From NCBI GenBank assembly GCA_019232985.1, contig JAFAMW010000008.1, positions 1 to 33,420 of the forward strand: a stretch of DNA of 33,420 bases. Reading direction: 5' to 3'. The notes beneath the pieces were generated by a model. That model did not search any database and was not told the DNA's origin. It was given only the letters and a program-made list of their open reading frames with translations. Below, in pieces: positions 16,011 to 23,710 of the stretch (positions are counted from its first letter, which is position 1; the number at the start of each line of letters is the position of its first letter). Source of the DNA: Roseateles sp. (GTDB lineage Bacteria; Pseudomonadota; Gammaproteobacteria; Burkholderiales; Burkholderiaceae). The translations under genes and the position numbers were made by a program.

Positions 16011-17458
16011 CAATCGGCGGCGGCCTGCGCCGGCCGGTTCCACCAGCCGCCGCCGAGCGCCTCGATCAGCGCGGCCGCGTCGCCGAGCCGCGCGACGCGC
16101 GCCTGCACGCGCGCCGCGACGGCCGCCTGCACGGCCTGCTCGGCCGTGATCACGGCGACGGCGCTGGTGTCGCCGAGCTCGAGCTGGCGCCGCGCGATCG
16201 CGAATGCGCGCTCGGCCGTCACGAGCTGGCGCTCGGCGGCCTGCTCGGCGGCCGCGTCCGCTTGCACGGCCTGCAGCGCGTCGGCGACATTCTGGAACGC
16301 GTTGATGACGGTGCTGCGATAGGTCGCGACCGCCTGCTCGTAGTTCGCGCGCGCGGCCTCGCTGCGGTGGGCGAGCGCGCCGCCGTCGAAGACCGTCGCG
16401 CTGACGCCGCCGGCGAGCGTCCAGAACGTCGAGCCGGCGCCGAACAGATGCGTGAGCGACGCGGCCGACGAGCCCCAGTTGTCGACGCCGAGCGTGACGA
16501 CGGGCAGGCGGTTCGCGATCGCGACGCCGACCTCGGCCGCCGCGCCATGCGCCTGCGCTTCGGCCGCGAGCACGTCGGGGCGGTGCTCGACAAGGCTCGA
16601 CGGCAGGGTCAGCGGCAGCGGCTCGGGCAGGTGCAGCGCGTCGAGCTCGAAGCGCGCGACGCTCGTGTCGTCGGGCAGCACGCCGACCAGGGCCTTGAGC
16701 TGGTCGCGCGTCTGGGCGAGCTGCTTTTGCAGCGGTGGCAGCGCGGCCTCGAGCGTCGCGAGCTGGGCCTCCTGCTGGGCGACGTCGAGCTCCGAGTTCT
16801 CGCCGAGGTCGCGCAGCTTGCGCATGCGCTCGAGCAGGTCGGCCTGCAGCGCAATCTGCTTCTGGGTCGCGTCGATCTGCGCGTTCAGGCCGGCCTCGTC
16901 GATCGCCGCGACGACGACGTTGGCGCTGAGCGTCAGGTAGGTCGCCTCGAGGTTCCAGCGCTGGCCCTGCTCCTGCGCCGCGAGCGACTCGACCTGGCGC
17001 CGGTTCAGGCCGAACAGGTCGGGCGTGTAGGACACGGTGAGCTGCGCGGTGCTGACGTTGAACACGTTCGCGCCCGACGCGAGCGGGCTCGCGATCTGGG
17101 TCGCGACGCGCTGGCGCGCGCCGTTGTACGAGGCGCCGACCGTGGGCCAGAACGCGGCCTGCTGGGCCGCGCGCGTCTCGGCGGCCGCGCGCAGCGCGGC
17201 CTGCGCGGCCGGCACGCTCGGGTTGTTCGCGAGCGCGCGGCGCACGAGCGCGTCGAGCGCCGGCGACTGGTAAAGCGTCCACCATTGCGCGGGCAGGTCG
17301 GCGTCGGCGACGCGCTGCGCGGCGCGCAGCGCGGCTTCGGCGTCGGCCGGCGCGAGGTGCTCGGCCGCCGGCAGGGCGGGGCGCGCGTAGTCGGGGCCGA
17401 CCGCGCAGCCGGCGAGGCTCGCGAGCCCGAGGAGGAGAGGAAGGTGCTTGAGCGTCAT
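16010..17458 (-). CDS. RND efflux outer-membrane lipoprotein (NodT/OprM type)
   Basis: A 482-residue outer-membrane factor, the exit channel of the tripartite pump encoded with the two upstream genes. The start MTLKHLPLLLGLASLAGC is a lipoprotein signal with Cys at the lipobox. It is followed by AVGPDYARP, the usual opening of NodT-family channels. Two homologous halves follow, each with the long helical segments of TolC-like proteins: QWWTLYQSPALDALVRRAL opens the first and LVEHRPDVLAAEAQAHGA the second. The ATG at 17458 overlaps the TGA of the RND gene (ATGA), so translation is coupled. The partner pump is of the heavy-metal type, so this is functionally a CzcC-like component although its sequence type is NodT. 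Confidence 0.93.
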   Translation of the reverse strand: MTLKHLPLLLGLASLAGCAVGPDYARPALPAAEHLAPADAEAALRAAQRVADADLPAQWWTLYQSPALDALVRRALANNPSVPAAQAALRAAAETRAAQQAAFWPTVGASYNGARQRVATQIASPLASGANVFNVSTAQLTVSYTPDLFGLNRRQVESLAAQEQGQRWNLEATYLTLSANVVVAAIDEAGLNAQIDATQKQIALQADLLERMRKLRDLGENSELDVAQQEAQLATLEAALPPLQKQLAQTRDQLKALVGVLPDDTSVARFELDALHLPEPLPLTLPSSLVEHRPDVLAAEAQAHGAAAEVGVAIANRLPVVTLGVDNWGSSAASLTHLFGAGSTFWTLAGGVSATVFDGGALAHRSEAARANYEQAVATYRSTVINAFQNVADALQAVQADAAAEQAAERQLVTAERAFAIARRQLELGDTSAVAVITAEQAVQAAVAARVQARVARLGDAAALIEALGGGWWNRPAQAAAD

Positions 17459-20400
17459 CAGCGCGTCTGCCTTTGCTGGTGGTCGAGCGCGCGGCTCTCG
17501 AAATAACGTTCGACGGTGAAGTACAGCGTCGGCAGCACGAGCAGGGTCAGCAGCGTCGAGACGACGAGGCCGCTGACGACGACGGTCGCGACGCCGCGCT
17601 GCACGTCGGTGCCGACGCCGGTCGCGAGCGCGGCCGGCAGCATGCCGATCGAGGCGACGGTCGCCGTCATCAGCACCGGGCGCAGGCGCTCGGCCGCGGC
17701 GCGCAGGATCGACTCGTCGAGCGGAATGCCTTCGCCGCGCACGCGCCGGAAGTTCGCGACCATGATGATGCCGTTCTGCACCGACACGCCGAACAGCGCG
17801 ATGAAGCCGACCGCCGTCGCGACGTTGAGCGTCTCGCCCGTGAGGCGCAGCGCGATCAGGCCGCCGAGCGTCGCCATCGGCACGACGCCGAGCACGAGCA
17901 GGGTCTGGCGCACGCGGCCGAACTGGAAGTACAGCAGCACGGCCATCAGCACGAACACGAGGCCGAGGATGAACACGAGCCGCGCCTGCGCGCGCCGCTC
18001 GTTCTCGAACTGGCCGGCCCATTCGAGGCGGTGCCGGGTCGGGTCGAACTTGACCTCGGCGTCGATGCGGCGCTGCGCCTCGGCGAGGTAGGACGTGAGG
18101 TCGCGGCCGCGGTTGTCGATGCGCACCGTGATCTGGCGTTCGTTGCGCTCGTGGGAGATCGTGCTCTCGCCGGTCTTGTAGTCGATCTGCGCGAGCTGGG
18201 CGAGCGGGATGCGCGCGCCGCTCGGTGCCGTGACGGTCAGCGCGCCGAGGCGCGCGGCCGTGTTCTTCGCCTGGTTCGGGAAGCGCACCGTGACGTTGTA
18301 GACGCGGTCGCCGGCGTAGAGCTGCGACACGGGCGCGCCGCCGATGCCGGTCTGGATCAGCGTCGCGATGTCGGACACTGGCACGCCGAGGCGGCTCGCC
18401 GCCGCGCGGTCGATCTTGACGACCAACTGCGGGATCGGCGGCTCCTGGAACACCGAGGCCGAGGCCGTGCCGCGGATGCCGCGCAGGATGTCGACGACGC
18501 GCTCGGCGATGCGCCGGTCGTCCTTGATGTCGTCGCCGTAAACGCGCATCACGAGCGGGCTGTGGGCGCCGCCGATCGCGTCGTTGACGCCGTCGATGAT
18601 CGGCTGGCTGATGCCGACGTCGAAGCCGGGCAGTTGCTGAACGCGCGCGTTCAGGCGCTGCACGAACTGCGCCTTGGTCTCGCCGGCCGGCCATTCGTCG
18701 TAGGGCTTGAGGCCCACGGGCACCTCGATGTGCGACGGCGTCCACGGGTCGGTGCCGTCGTCGCTGCGGCCGAGCTGCGTGACGACGTAGGAGATCTCGG
18801 GGAACTCGTGCAGGGTGCGGCGCAGGTCGCTCGCCATCTCGTTGGCCTTGTCGAGCGACAGGCCGGTCGGCAGCTGGACCTGCAGCCACAGCGCGCCCTC
18901 GTCGAGCTCGGGCAGGAACTCGCGGCCGGCCGTCGCGCCGAGTACGCCGACCGCGACGAGGATCGCGACGGCCGCAGCGTAGACGATCACGGGCGTCCTG
19001 AGCAGGCGGCCGAGCAGGCCGATGTAGCGCCTGGTCAGCCACTCGAGCGGCTTGTTGTGGAACACCTTGCGCGGCTTGCGCAGCGCGACGAAGGCGAGCC
19101 CCGGAATCAGCGCCATGCACGCGAGCAGCGCGCCGAACAGCGCGAAGCCCACGGTGAACGCCATCGGCGAGAACAGCTTGCCCTCGGCGCGCTCGAACGC
19201 GAACAGCGGGAAGTAGGCCGACACGATGATCAGCGTCGCGAAGAAGATCGGCCGCGCGACGTGGCCGGTCGTCTCGAGCAGGTCGTCCTCGACGAGCTCC
19301 TCGTCCGGGTGCTCCTCGCGCCGGCGCAGCATCGCCTCGGTCACGACGATCGCGCCGTCGACGATGATGCCGAAGTCGATCGCGCCGAGCGAGAACAGGT
19401 TGGCCGGCATGTGCAGCAGGTTCATCGCGATGAACACGGTCACGAGCGCGAGCGGGATCGCGACGGCCGCGACGACCGCGCTGCGCGGGCTGCCGAGGAA
19501 CAGGATCAGCACGATGCACACGAGGCCGACGCCTTCGAGCACCGTGTGGGTGACCTTCTCGACGGTGAGCTTCACGAGGTGCTCGCGGTCGATGTAGGGC
19601 ACGATCTTCACGCCCAGCGGCGTCAGGCGCTTCTGCAGCTCGTCGACCTTGGCGTGGACGCGCTCGATCACCTTGGACGGGTTCTCGCCCTTGAGCAGCA
19701 GCACGATGCCCTCGATCGTGTCGGGGTTCGCGTCCTTGCCGAGGATGCCTTCGCGCTCCTGGTGGCCGATGCGCAGCTGGCCGAGCTCGCGCAGCAGCAC
19801 GGGCACGCCGCTCGTCGTCTTGACGGCGATCGCGCCGAGGTCGTCGAGGCCATGGGCCTGGCCGATGCCGCGCACGACGTAGCTCTGCTCGCCGCGCGCG
19901 ATGCGGCCGCCGCCGGCGTTCTGGCTGCCGCTGTTGATAGCGGCGACGACGTCGTCGAGCGCGAGGCCGTAGCGCTCGAGCTGGCGCGGGTCGAGCTCGA
20001 GCTGGAACTCCTTGGTGAAGCCGCCGAAGTTGTTTACGTCGGCGACGCCCTCGACCTGGCGGAAGCCCGGCATCATGATCCAGCGCTGGATCTCCGAGAG
20101 CTCCATCAGGTTCTTGGTGTCGGACTCGAGCGTGTAGCGGTAGATCTCGCCGACCGGGCTCGACACCGGGTCGAGCCCCGGCTGCACGCCGCTCGGCAGC
20201 GTGACCTGGGCGAGGCGCTCGTTGACGCGCTGGCGCACCCAGTAGTCGTCGCTGCCGTCCTTGAAGACCAGCGTGATCAGCGACAGCGCGAAGGTGCTGC
20301 TCGAGCGCATCGTGACGAGGCCCGGCGTGTTGGTGAGCGCGCGCTCGAGCGGCGTCGTGATCTGCTGCTCGACCTCCTCGGCGGCGAGGCCCGGCACCTG

Positions 20401-20553
20401 CGTCGTGACCTGCACGGTCACGTCGCTGATGTCGGGGTAGGCCTCGACGGTCATGTGCGTCCACGAGAAATAGCCGTAGACGACGAGCATCGCCGTCAGC
20501 ACCCAGACCAGGGTGCGACGGTGGAAGCACAGGGCGATGAATTGATTAATCAT
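17458..20553 (-). CDS. czcA: Heavy-metal efflux RND transporter (CzcA/CusA family)
   Basis: A 1031-residue inner-membrane proton/metal antiporter of the HME-RND family, with the expected length and two repeated halves, each with a large periplasmic loop. Helix 4 carries DFGIIVDGAIVVTE with Asp393, Asp399 and Glu406. The 6- and 7-residue spacing equals that of the essential Asp402, Asp408 and Glu415 of Cupriavidus CzcA. The N-terminus (FHRRTLVWVLTAM) and VEAYPDISDVTVQV are also typical of the family. It works with the fusion protein upstream (8-bp overlap) and the outer-membrane factor downstream (4-bp overlap). The regulator across the promoter is CadR/PbrR-like, so cadmium, lead or zinc are likely substrates. 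The exact metal cannot be read from the sequence. Confidence 0.94.
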   Translation of the reverse strand: MINQFIALCFHRRTLVWVLTAMLVVYGYFSWTHMTVEAYPDISDVTVQVTTQVPGLAAEEVEQQITTPLERALTNTPGLVTMRSSSTFALSLITLVFKDGSDDYWVRQRVNERLAQVTLPSGVQPGLDPVSSPVGEIYRYTLESDTKNLMELSEIQRWIMMPGFRQVEGVADVNNFGGFTKEFQLELDPRQLERYGLALDDVVAAINSGSQNAGGGRIARGEQSYVVRGIGQAHGLDDLGAIAVKTTSGVPVLLRELGQLRIGHQEREGILGKDANPDTIEGIVLLLKGENPSKVIERVHAKVDELQKRLTPLGVKIVPYIDREHLVKLTVEKVTHTVLEGVGLVCIVLILFLGSPRSAVVAAVAIPLALVTVFIAMNLLHMPANLFSLGAIDFGIIVDGAIVVTEAMLRRREEHPDEELVEDDLLETTGHVARPIFFATLIIVSAYFPLFAFERAEGKLFSPMAFTVGFALFGALLACMALIPGLAFVALRKPRKVFHNKPLEWLTRRYIGLLGRLLRTPVIVYAAAVAILVAVGVLGATAGREFLPELDEGALWLQVQLPTGLSLDKANEMASDLRRTLHEFPEISYVVTQLGRSDDGTDPWTPSHIEVPVGLKPYDEWPAGETKAQFVQRLNARVQQLPGFDVGISQPIIDGVNDAIGGAHSPLVMRVYGDDIKDDRRIAERVVDILRGIRGTASASVFQEPPIPQLVVKIDRAAASRLGVPVSDIATLIQTGIGGAPVSQLYAGDRVYNVTVRFPNQAKNTAARLGALTVTAPSGARIPLAQLAQIDYKTGESTISHERNERQITVRIDNRGRDLTSYLAEAQRRIDAEVKFDPTRHRLEWAGQFENERRAQARLVFILGLVFVLMAVLLYFQFGRVRQTLLVLGVVPMATLGGLIALRLTGETLNVATAVGFIALFGVSVQNGIIMVANFRRVRGEGIPLDESILRAAAERLRPVLMTATVASIGMLPAALATGVGTDVQRGVATVVVSGLVVSTLLTLLVLPTLYFTVERYFESRALDHQQRQTR

Positions 20554-21688
20554 TCAGCAGCACACCGCCACGGGTGACCACGCGGTCACCGGCCTTGAGG
20601 CCTGCCAGGATCTCGACGCTCTGCTCGTCCTCGGCGCCGGTCGTGACGACGCGGCGCGCGAAGGTCCAGGGCGCGACCTCGACGAGCACCGTCGTGCTGT
20701 CGTTGTTCATCAGCAGCGCCGACGGCGGCACGCCGACGCCGCCGCCCGACTTGGTGGCGAAGCTCGCGGTCGCGTACATGTTCGGGCGCAGGCGGCCGTC
20801 GGCATTGTCGAACGCGATGCGCAGCTTGGCGCGGCGCGTGTCGGGCTCGAGCACCGGGCTCACGCGCGCGGCGCGGCCGTGCCAGACCTGGCCCGGGTAG
20901 GCCGCAAGCGTCACGTCGACGGCGCCGCCGGACGCGAGCTGGCCGAGCACCTCCTCGGGCGCCTGGGCCGTGACGAACACGCGGTCGAGGCCGCTGAGCA
21001 CGAGCAGCGGCGCGGTCGGGTCGCTGAGGAACTGGCCGGCGCCGACGTTCAGCGCCGTGACCGTGCCGGCGGCCGGCGCGCGCAGCACGAGCGCGTGGCT
21101 GTGCGCGTCGATCGCCGCGCCGTTCGCGAGCGTCGCGACGCGGTCGTGCGCACGCCGGCCCTCGGACGCGGCGTCGCGCTGGGCCGCCTCGGCGGCCTCG
21201 AGGTCCTTGCCCGCGTTGCCGCCGACGCTCTGCACGCCGCGCGCGCGCTCGAGCGCCTTGTTCGCGAGCTGGAGCGCGTCGTCGGCCTTCTCGGCGTCGC
21301 TGAGCGCCTGGGCGAAGTCCGGCGAGCTGATGTCGGCGAGCGGCTGGCCGCGCTTGACGCTGTCGCCGATGCCGACGTGCAGCGCGACGAGGCGGCCGGT
21401 GAGCGGCGGCACGACGGCGACGACGCGCGCCGGGTCGGCCTCGACGACGGCGGGAAGCGTGAGCGCATGCGCGCCCGCGCGCGCGCCGACCGGGGCGACG
21501 ACGAGGCGCTGGCGCAGCGGCGAGTTCGCCGGCACGACGATGCGATCGGACTGGACCGTGAACATCGGCGCGGGTTCCGCGGCCGGGGCGGCGGCGCCGG
21601 CCGGCACGGCCGCGCCGAGCGCGAGCAGCAGGGCCAGCGACAGGCCCAGCATTCGAGGCGCTTGATTTTTTTCGATCATTTTTTTCAT
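20546..21688 (-). CDS. czcB: RND periplasmic adaptor (CzcB-type membrane fusion protein)
   Basis: A membrane fusion protein that links the RND pump to the outer-membrane channel. From ATG 21688 it is 380 residues with signal MKKMIEKNQ plus a hydrophobic core ending near PAGAAA. An ATG 15 bp upstream (21703) is an alternative start. Mature features: an opening beta segment (LTLPAVVEADPARVVAVVPP), a lipoyl-like half (GDSVKRGQPLADISSPDF), a coiled-coil hairpin (~residues 130-190), the second lipoyl-like half (APAAGTVTALNVGAGQFL) and a beta-barrel part (LRIAFDNADGRLRPNMYA). No His-rich N-terminal metal-binding extension is present. It is the first gene of the operon and starts about 45 bp from the MerR-type promoter. 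Confidence 0.92.
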   Translation of the reverse strand: MKKMIEKNQAPRMLGLSLALLLALGAAVPAGAAAPAAEPAPMFTVQSDRIVVPANSPLRQRLVVAPVGARAGAHALTLPAVVEADPARVVAVVPPLTGRLVALHVGIGDSVKRGQPLADISSPDFAQALSDAEKADDALQLANKALERARGVQSVGGNAGKDLEAAEAAQRDAASEGRRAHDRVATLANGAAIDAHSHALVLRAPAAGTVTALNVGAGQFLSDPTAPLLVLSGLDRVFVTAQAPEEVLGQLASGGAVDVTLAAYPGQVWHGRAARVSPVLEPDTRRAKLRIAFDNADGRLRPNMYATASFATKSGGGVGVPPSALLMNNDSTTVLVEVAPWTFARRVVTTGAEDEQSVEILAGLKAGDRVVTRGGVLLND

Positions 21689-21730
21689 CGTCCATCCATC
21701 CATGCGGCGACGTTCCGCGAAACGGGCAGA

Positions 21731-21761
21731 ATTCTCAACCCTGGACCCACTCTAGAGTCAA
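21731..21761 (-). promoter_or_regulatory. MerR-type promoter/operator of the metal efflux operon
   Basis: Reading the minus strand, the -35 is TTGACT (21761-21756) and the -10 is GAGAAT (21736-21731), separated by exactly 19 bp. This over-long spacer is typical of promoters activated by MerR-family metal regulators. A 21-bp imperfect dyad, ACnCTnGA-N5-TCnAGnGT (21738-21758), fills the spacer. It faces the czcB-czcA operon, with the merR gene divergent. This fits metal-induced untwisting of the promoter by the regulator encoded at 21807. Confidence 0.88.
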
Positions 21762-21772
21762 CCCCTTTGCGT

Positions 21773-21786
21773 TTCAGCAAGCTGAA
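21773..21786. promoter_or_regulatory. Short inverted repeat before the merR gene
   Basis: TTCAGC (21773-21778) and GCTGAA (21781-21786) are separated by AA, just upstream of the GAGGAG ribosome site (21795-21800) of the merR gene. It could be a second operator or a leader hairpin; nothing decides between them. Confidence 0.3.
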
Positions 21787-21806
21787 GCCTGCCCGAGGAG
21801 CCCGCC

Positions 21807-22280
21807 ATGAAGATCGGCGAACTTGCCGCCGCGACCGACACGCCGATCGAAACGATCCGCTATTACGAGCGCGCTGGGCTGCTGCCGCAGCCCAAGCGTA
21901 GCGAAGGCAATTTCCGCCTTTATGACGAAGCCAACGTCGAGCGCCTGAATTTCATCCGCGCGTGTCGCGCACTCGACATGAGCCTCGACGAGGTGCGTGT
22001 GCTGCTCGGCTTCCGCGACGGCGCCGACGGCGACTGTACGGCCGTCAACGCGCTGCTCGACGCGCATATCGAGCATGTGCAGGCGCGCATCGCCGAGTTG
22101 CGCGAGCTGTCGCGCGAGCTGCGCGGCCTGCGCGAGCAATGCCGCGAGGTCCAGGCGGCCGGGCATTGCGGCATTCTCCGCGGCCTCGACACGAACGCGC
22201 GCCAGGCCAAGCCTAGGGCCGCGGCGAAGGCGCGCTCGCATGTGCACGCGACCCACGATCATCCGCACGCGAAGCGCTGA
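21807..22280 (+). CDS. cadR: MerR-family Cd(II)/Pb(II)-type regulator (CadR/PbrR group)
   Basis: A 157-residue MerR regulator. The N-terminal winged helix-turn-helix is clear (MKIGELAAATDTPIETIRYYERAGLLP, residues 1-27 in outline), followed by the long dimerisation helix. Cys77 (GDC), Cys112 (EQC) and Cys121 (GHC) match, with an offset of one, the three-Cys metal site that I recall for PbrR691 (78/113/122). The C-terminal HVHATHDHPHAKR tail is His-rich, as in CadR. The ending CGILRGL is also typical of the group. It is divergent from the efflux operon across the 19-bp-spacer promoter and should activate it on metal binding. GAGGAG at 21795-21800 gives a good start. Confidence 0.9.
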   Translation: MKIGELAAATDTPIETIRYYERAGLLPQPKRSEGNFRLYDEANVERLNFIRACRALDMSLDEVRVLLGFRDGADGDCTAVNALLDAHIEHVQARIAELRELSRELRGLREQCREVQAAGHCGILRGLDTNARQAKPRAAAKARSHVHATHDHPHAKR

Positions 22281-22286
22281 GCGGTT

Positions 22287-22332
22287 CGCTTGAATGCAGC
22301 GAATCGCTGTTTAGAAATACAGCATGCCGCCG
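22287..22332 (+). repeat. Left copy of SOS-promoter direct repeat
   Basis: This stretch aligns without gaps to 23711-23756. Both begin CGCTTGAA, carry a LexA box at the same distance and end in ATGCCG. Over the 43 bp to the end of ATGCCG, 34 positions are identical. Here the ATG (22324) opens only a four-codon frame (MPPV, stop), so the promoter is orphaned. Confidence 0.75.
22307..22322. promoter_or_regulatory. LexA (SOS) box, left copy
   Basis: CTGTTTAGAAATACAG fits the CTGT-N8-ACAG LexA consensus. It lies one base before an ATG, the same layout as the box at 23731-23746, but no gene of useful length follows on the plus strand. Confidence 0.7.
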
Positions 22333-22334
22333 GT

Positions 22335-22805
22335 TTAACCCCAGGGGTGACGGCTGCCGCCGCGACCGAGGTAGTGGACGCGGAAGACTCGCTCGAGCTC
22401 GGCAAGCATTTCGGTGCGCGTCCGAAGAATCGTCGCTACCTCGGGCGAGTTGGGAGCCTTCTTGGCGGGCGCCGTGGCCTCGAAGTCGCCCCCGGTTACC
22501 GCATCTGAGAACGCGACGTGGGCTCCCATGAGCGGGGAGTTTTTGACCACGAAGAACGGCAACCGCTCGCACTCGATTTCCAACGCGTCGAGCCCGGCCT
22601 TGATCTCAAAGGCCAGTCCATGCTGACCATCGACGTGGTAATTGACCGCCTTCACGGCGATTTCGCCAACGGACTTCTTCGCCGCGTCAATCAAGGTGCG
22701 AGCCTCTTTCCGAAGTTCGCGCTTGTCGTTCTGCCAGTTGACGACGATCCATCCGAGCACCACCAAGATCGGTGGCAGCCACTTCAGGAAGTCGTCCAGG
22801 GACAT
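22335..22805 (-). CDS. Small membrane-anchored protein of the island
   Basis: A 156-residue protein that I cannot assign to a named family. Residues 8-23 (KWLPPILVVLGWIVVN) are one membrane helix. The following NDKRELRKEARTLIDAAKK is positively charged, so the bulk (~25-156) should be cytoplasmic. The cytoplasmic part is mostly helical. The start overlaps the stop of the STAS-like gene by 1 bp (TGATG), so it is translationally coupled and probably part of the same system. Its stop codon lies directly beside the left SOS-promoter repeat. Confidence 0.75.
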   Translation of the reverse strand: MSLDDFLKWLPPILVVLGWIVVNWQNDKRELRKEARTLIDAAKKSVGEIAVKAVNYHVDGQHGLAFEIKAGLDALEIECERLPFFVVKNSPLMGAHVAFSDAVTGGDFEATAPAKKAPNSPEVATILRTRTEMLAELERVFRVHYLGRGGSRHPWG

Positions 22806-23122
22806 CAGTGCACGGCGTCAGCGATGTAGTTCCAGATCCGGACCTCGTAGGACTGACGCTGGGACTTGATGTGTAGCCGAATCTTCAGGTCTGCCGGCGA
22901 ATACCCGCCCTTGCGCACCAAGCCGCCAAACGCCTCTTCGAGGAACGACGAGCCGTAGCCGTTGGTGCCGTCGAGGTCGACGGTGACATCGCCATGCTCG
23001 CGCAATGCAGGCAACAGAACCTGGTCCCGGAACGCCTCGCCCGGGAAGGGGCCGTCGGTCACGTATCGTCCGGCGGGGAACGGCGAAAAGTCCTTGGCGA
23101 TCGAGATGTGCTTCGTAGTCAT
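22805..23122 (-). CDS. STAS-like domain protein (DUF4325 type)
   Basis: A 105-residue protein starting at ATG 23122, which overlaps the upstream ATPase frame by 4 bp (ATGA). An in-frame start about 105 bp further upstream would add unrelated sequence. The segments IAKDFSPFPAGRYVTDGPFPG, VTVDLDGTNGYGSSFLEEAF and GGLVRKGGYS are typical of STAS-like DUF4325 proteins, which are commonly encoded next to GHKL ATPases. The fold resembles anti-sigma antagonists of the SpoIIAA type, so a partner-switching role with the ATPase is a reasonable inference. Target and signal are unknown. Confidence 0.85.
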   Translation of the reverse strand: MTTKHISIAKDFSPFPAGRYVTDGPFPGEAFRDQVLLPALREHGDVTVDLDGTNGYGSSFLEEAFGGLVRKGGYSPADLKIRLHIKSQRQSYEVRIWNYIADAVH

Positions 23123-23607
23123 GGTGCCAACTCCTTGGCTCGGAACGGCAGATCCCAGAGGATCAGCGTGCCAGGGAACGCGGGGGCGCAGGTGATGCAG
23201 TGGCTGACATTCTGCGCTGGTGAACAAGAATATTGGGCTCCTCCGGAGATTATGTAGAGGCGGCCCGTCGCCGTTTGCAGGACAAAGTCGCGCATTTCGG
23301 GTAGCCCGTGGCCCCTGAATGCAAGCCCCGTGCTGGTGCGCTGGTGTTCGATCGCATGCTTGAGCAGGACCTGCTGCAGTTTTCGCCCGTCACCGAGGCT
23401 CAACAACTCCTTGATGTCGTCACCAAGCTGGGCAAAGCGCTCGGCGCAGCCCTGCAGCTGGTCTCTGAGGGTAGTCTGAATTCCGGCGCCGATGTCGTAA
23501 ACCGCGATGAACAGGTTGCCGGGCCGGCTGTTCGTCGGTTCGCGAAATCTCGAGAACAACCACTACCGTTGCATGTTCTCCGGAATGTCGACGTCGGGAG
23601 GGTACGT
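23119..23607 (-). pseudogene. 5'-truncated GHKL-type ATPase with in-frame stop
   Basis: The readable part (frame ending at 23119) carries FIAVYDIGAGI (G1-like ATP-binding box, Asp and Gly present), then a long helix, FRGHGLPEMRDFV (G2-like box) and LYIISGGAQ, then PGTLILWDL at the end. These are features of the ATP-binding proteins that pair with DUF4325. The frame is interrupted by TAG at 23565-23563. The upstream residues TYPPDVDIPENMQR continue plausibly into WLFSRF, so the stop sits where such proteins usually have an RWW or similar. The N-box (Asn/His helix) that should precede TYPP is missing, and only about 100 bp remain before the SOS promoter. A shorter product from TTG 23559 is possible but would lack half the ATP site. 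Confidence 0.65.
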
Positions 23608-23710
23608 GGGGGCCAATGGGACTTTCGTTGTCTTGTGGGGGGGCAACAGCACTTGGAGCGTTGGGTCGCTTATCGGGCTGCATTCGGAGCAAAACCTTGC
23701 GCCGAACCCA

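Larger units (their letters stand above)
22327..23710. mobile_element. Small low-GC island between duplicated SOS promoters
   Basis: About 1.4 kb with visibly lower G+C and different codon use than either side. It holds three tightly overlapping minus-strand frames, and the first of these is decayed. It is bounded by the imperfect direct repeats 22287-22332 and 23711-23756. The last stop codon lies within about 10 bp of the left repeat. No integrase, transposase or terminal inverted repeat is present, so the way it moved is unknown. Calling it an inserted island is an inference from composition, flanking repeats and the orphaned left promoter. Confidence 0.55.

Noticed and set aside
17473..20577. 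1034-residue plus-strand frame opposite czcA
   Set aside because: It is the antisense shadow of a clearly conserved RND transporter.
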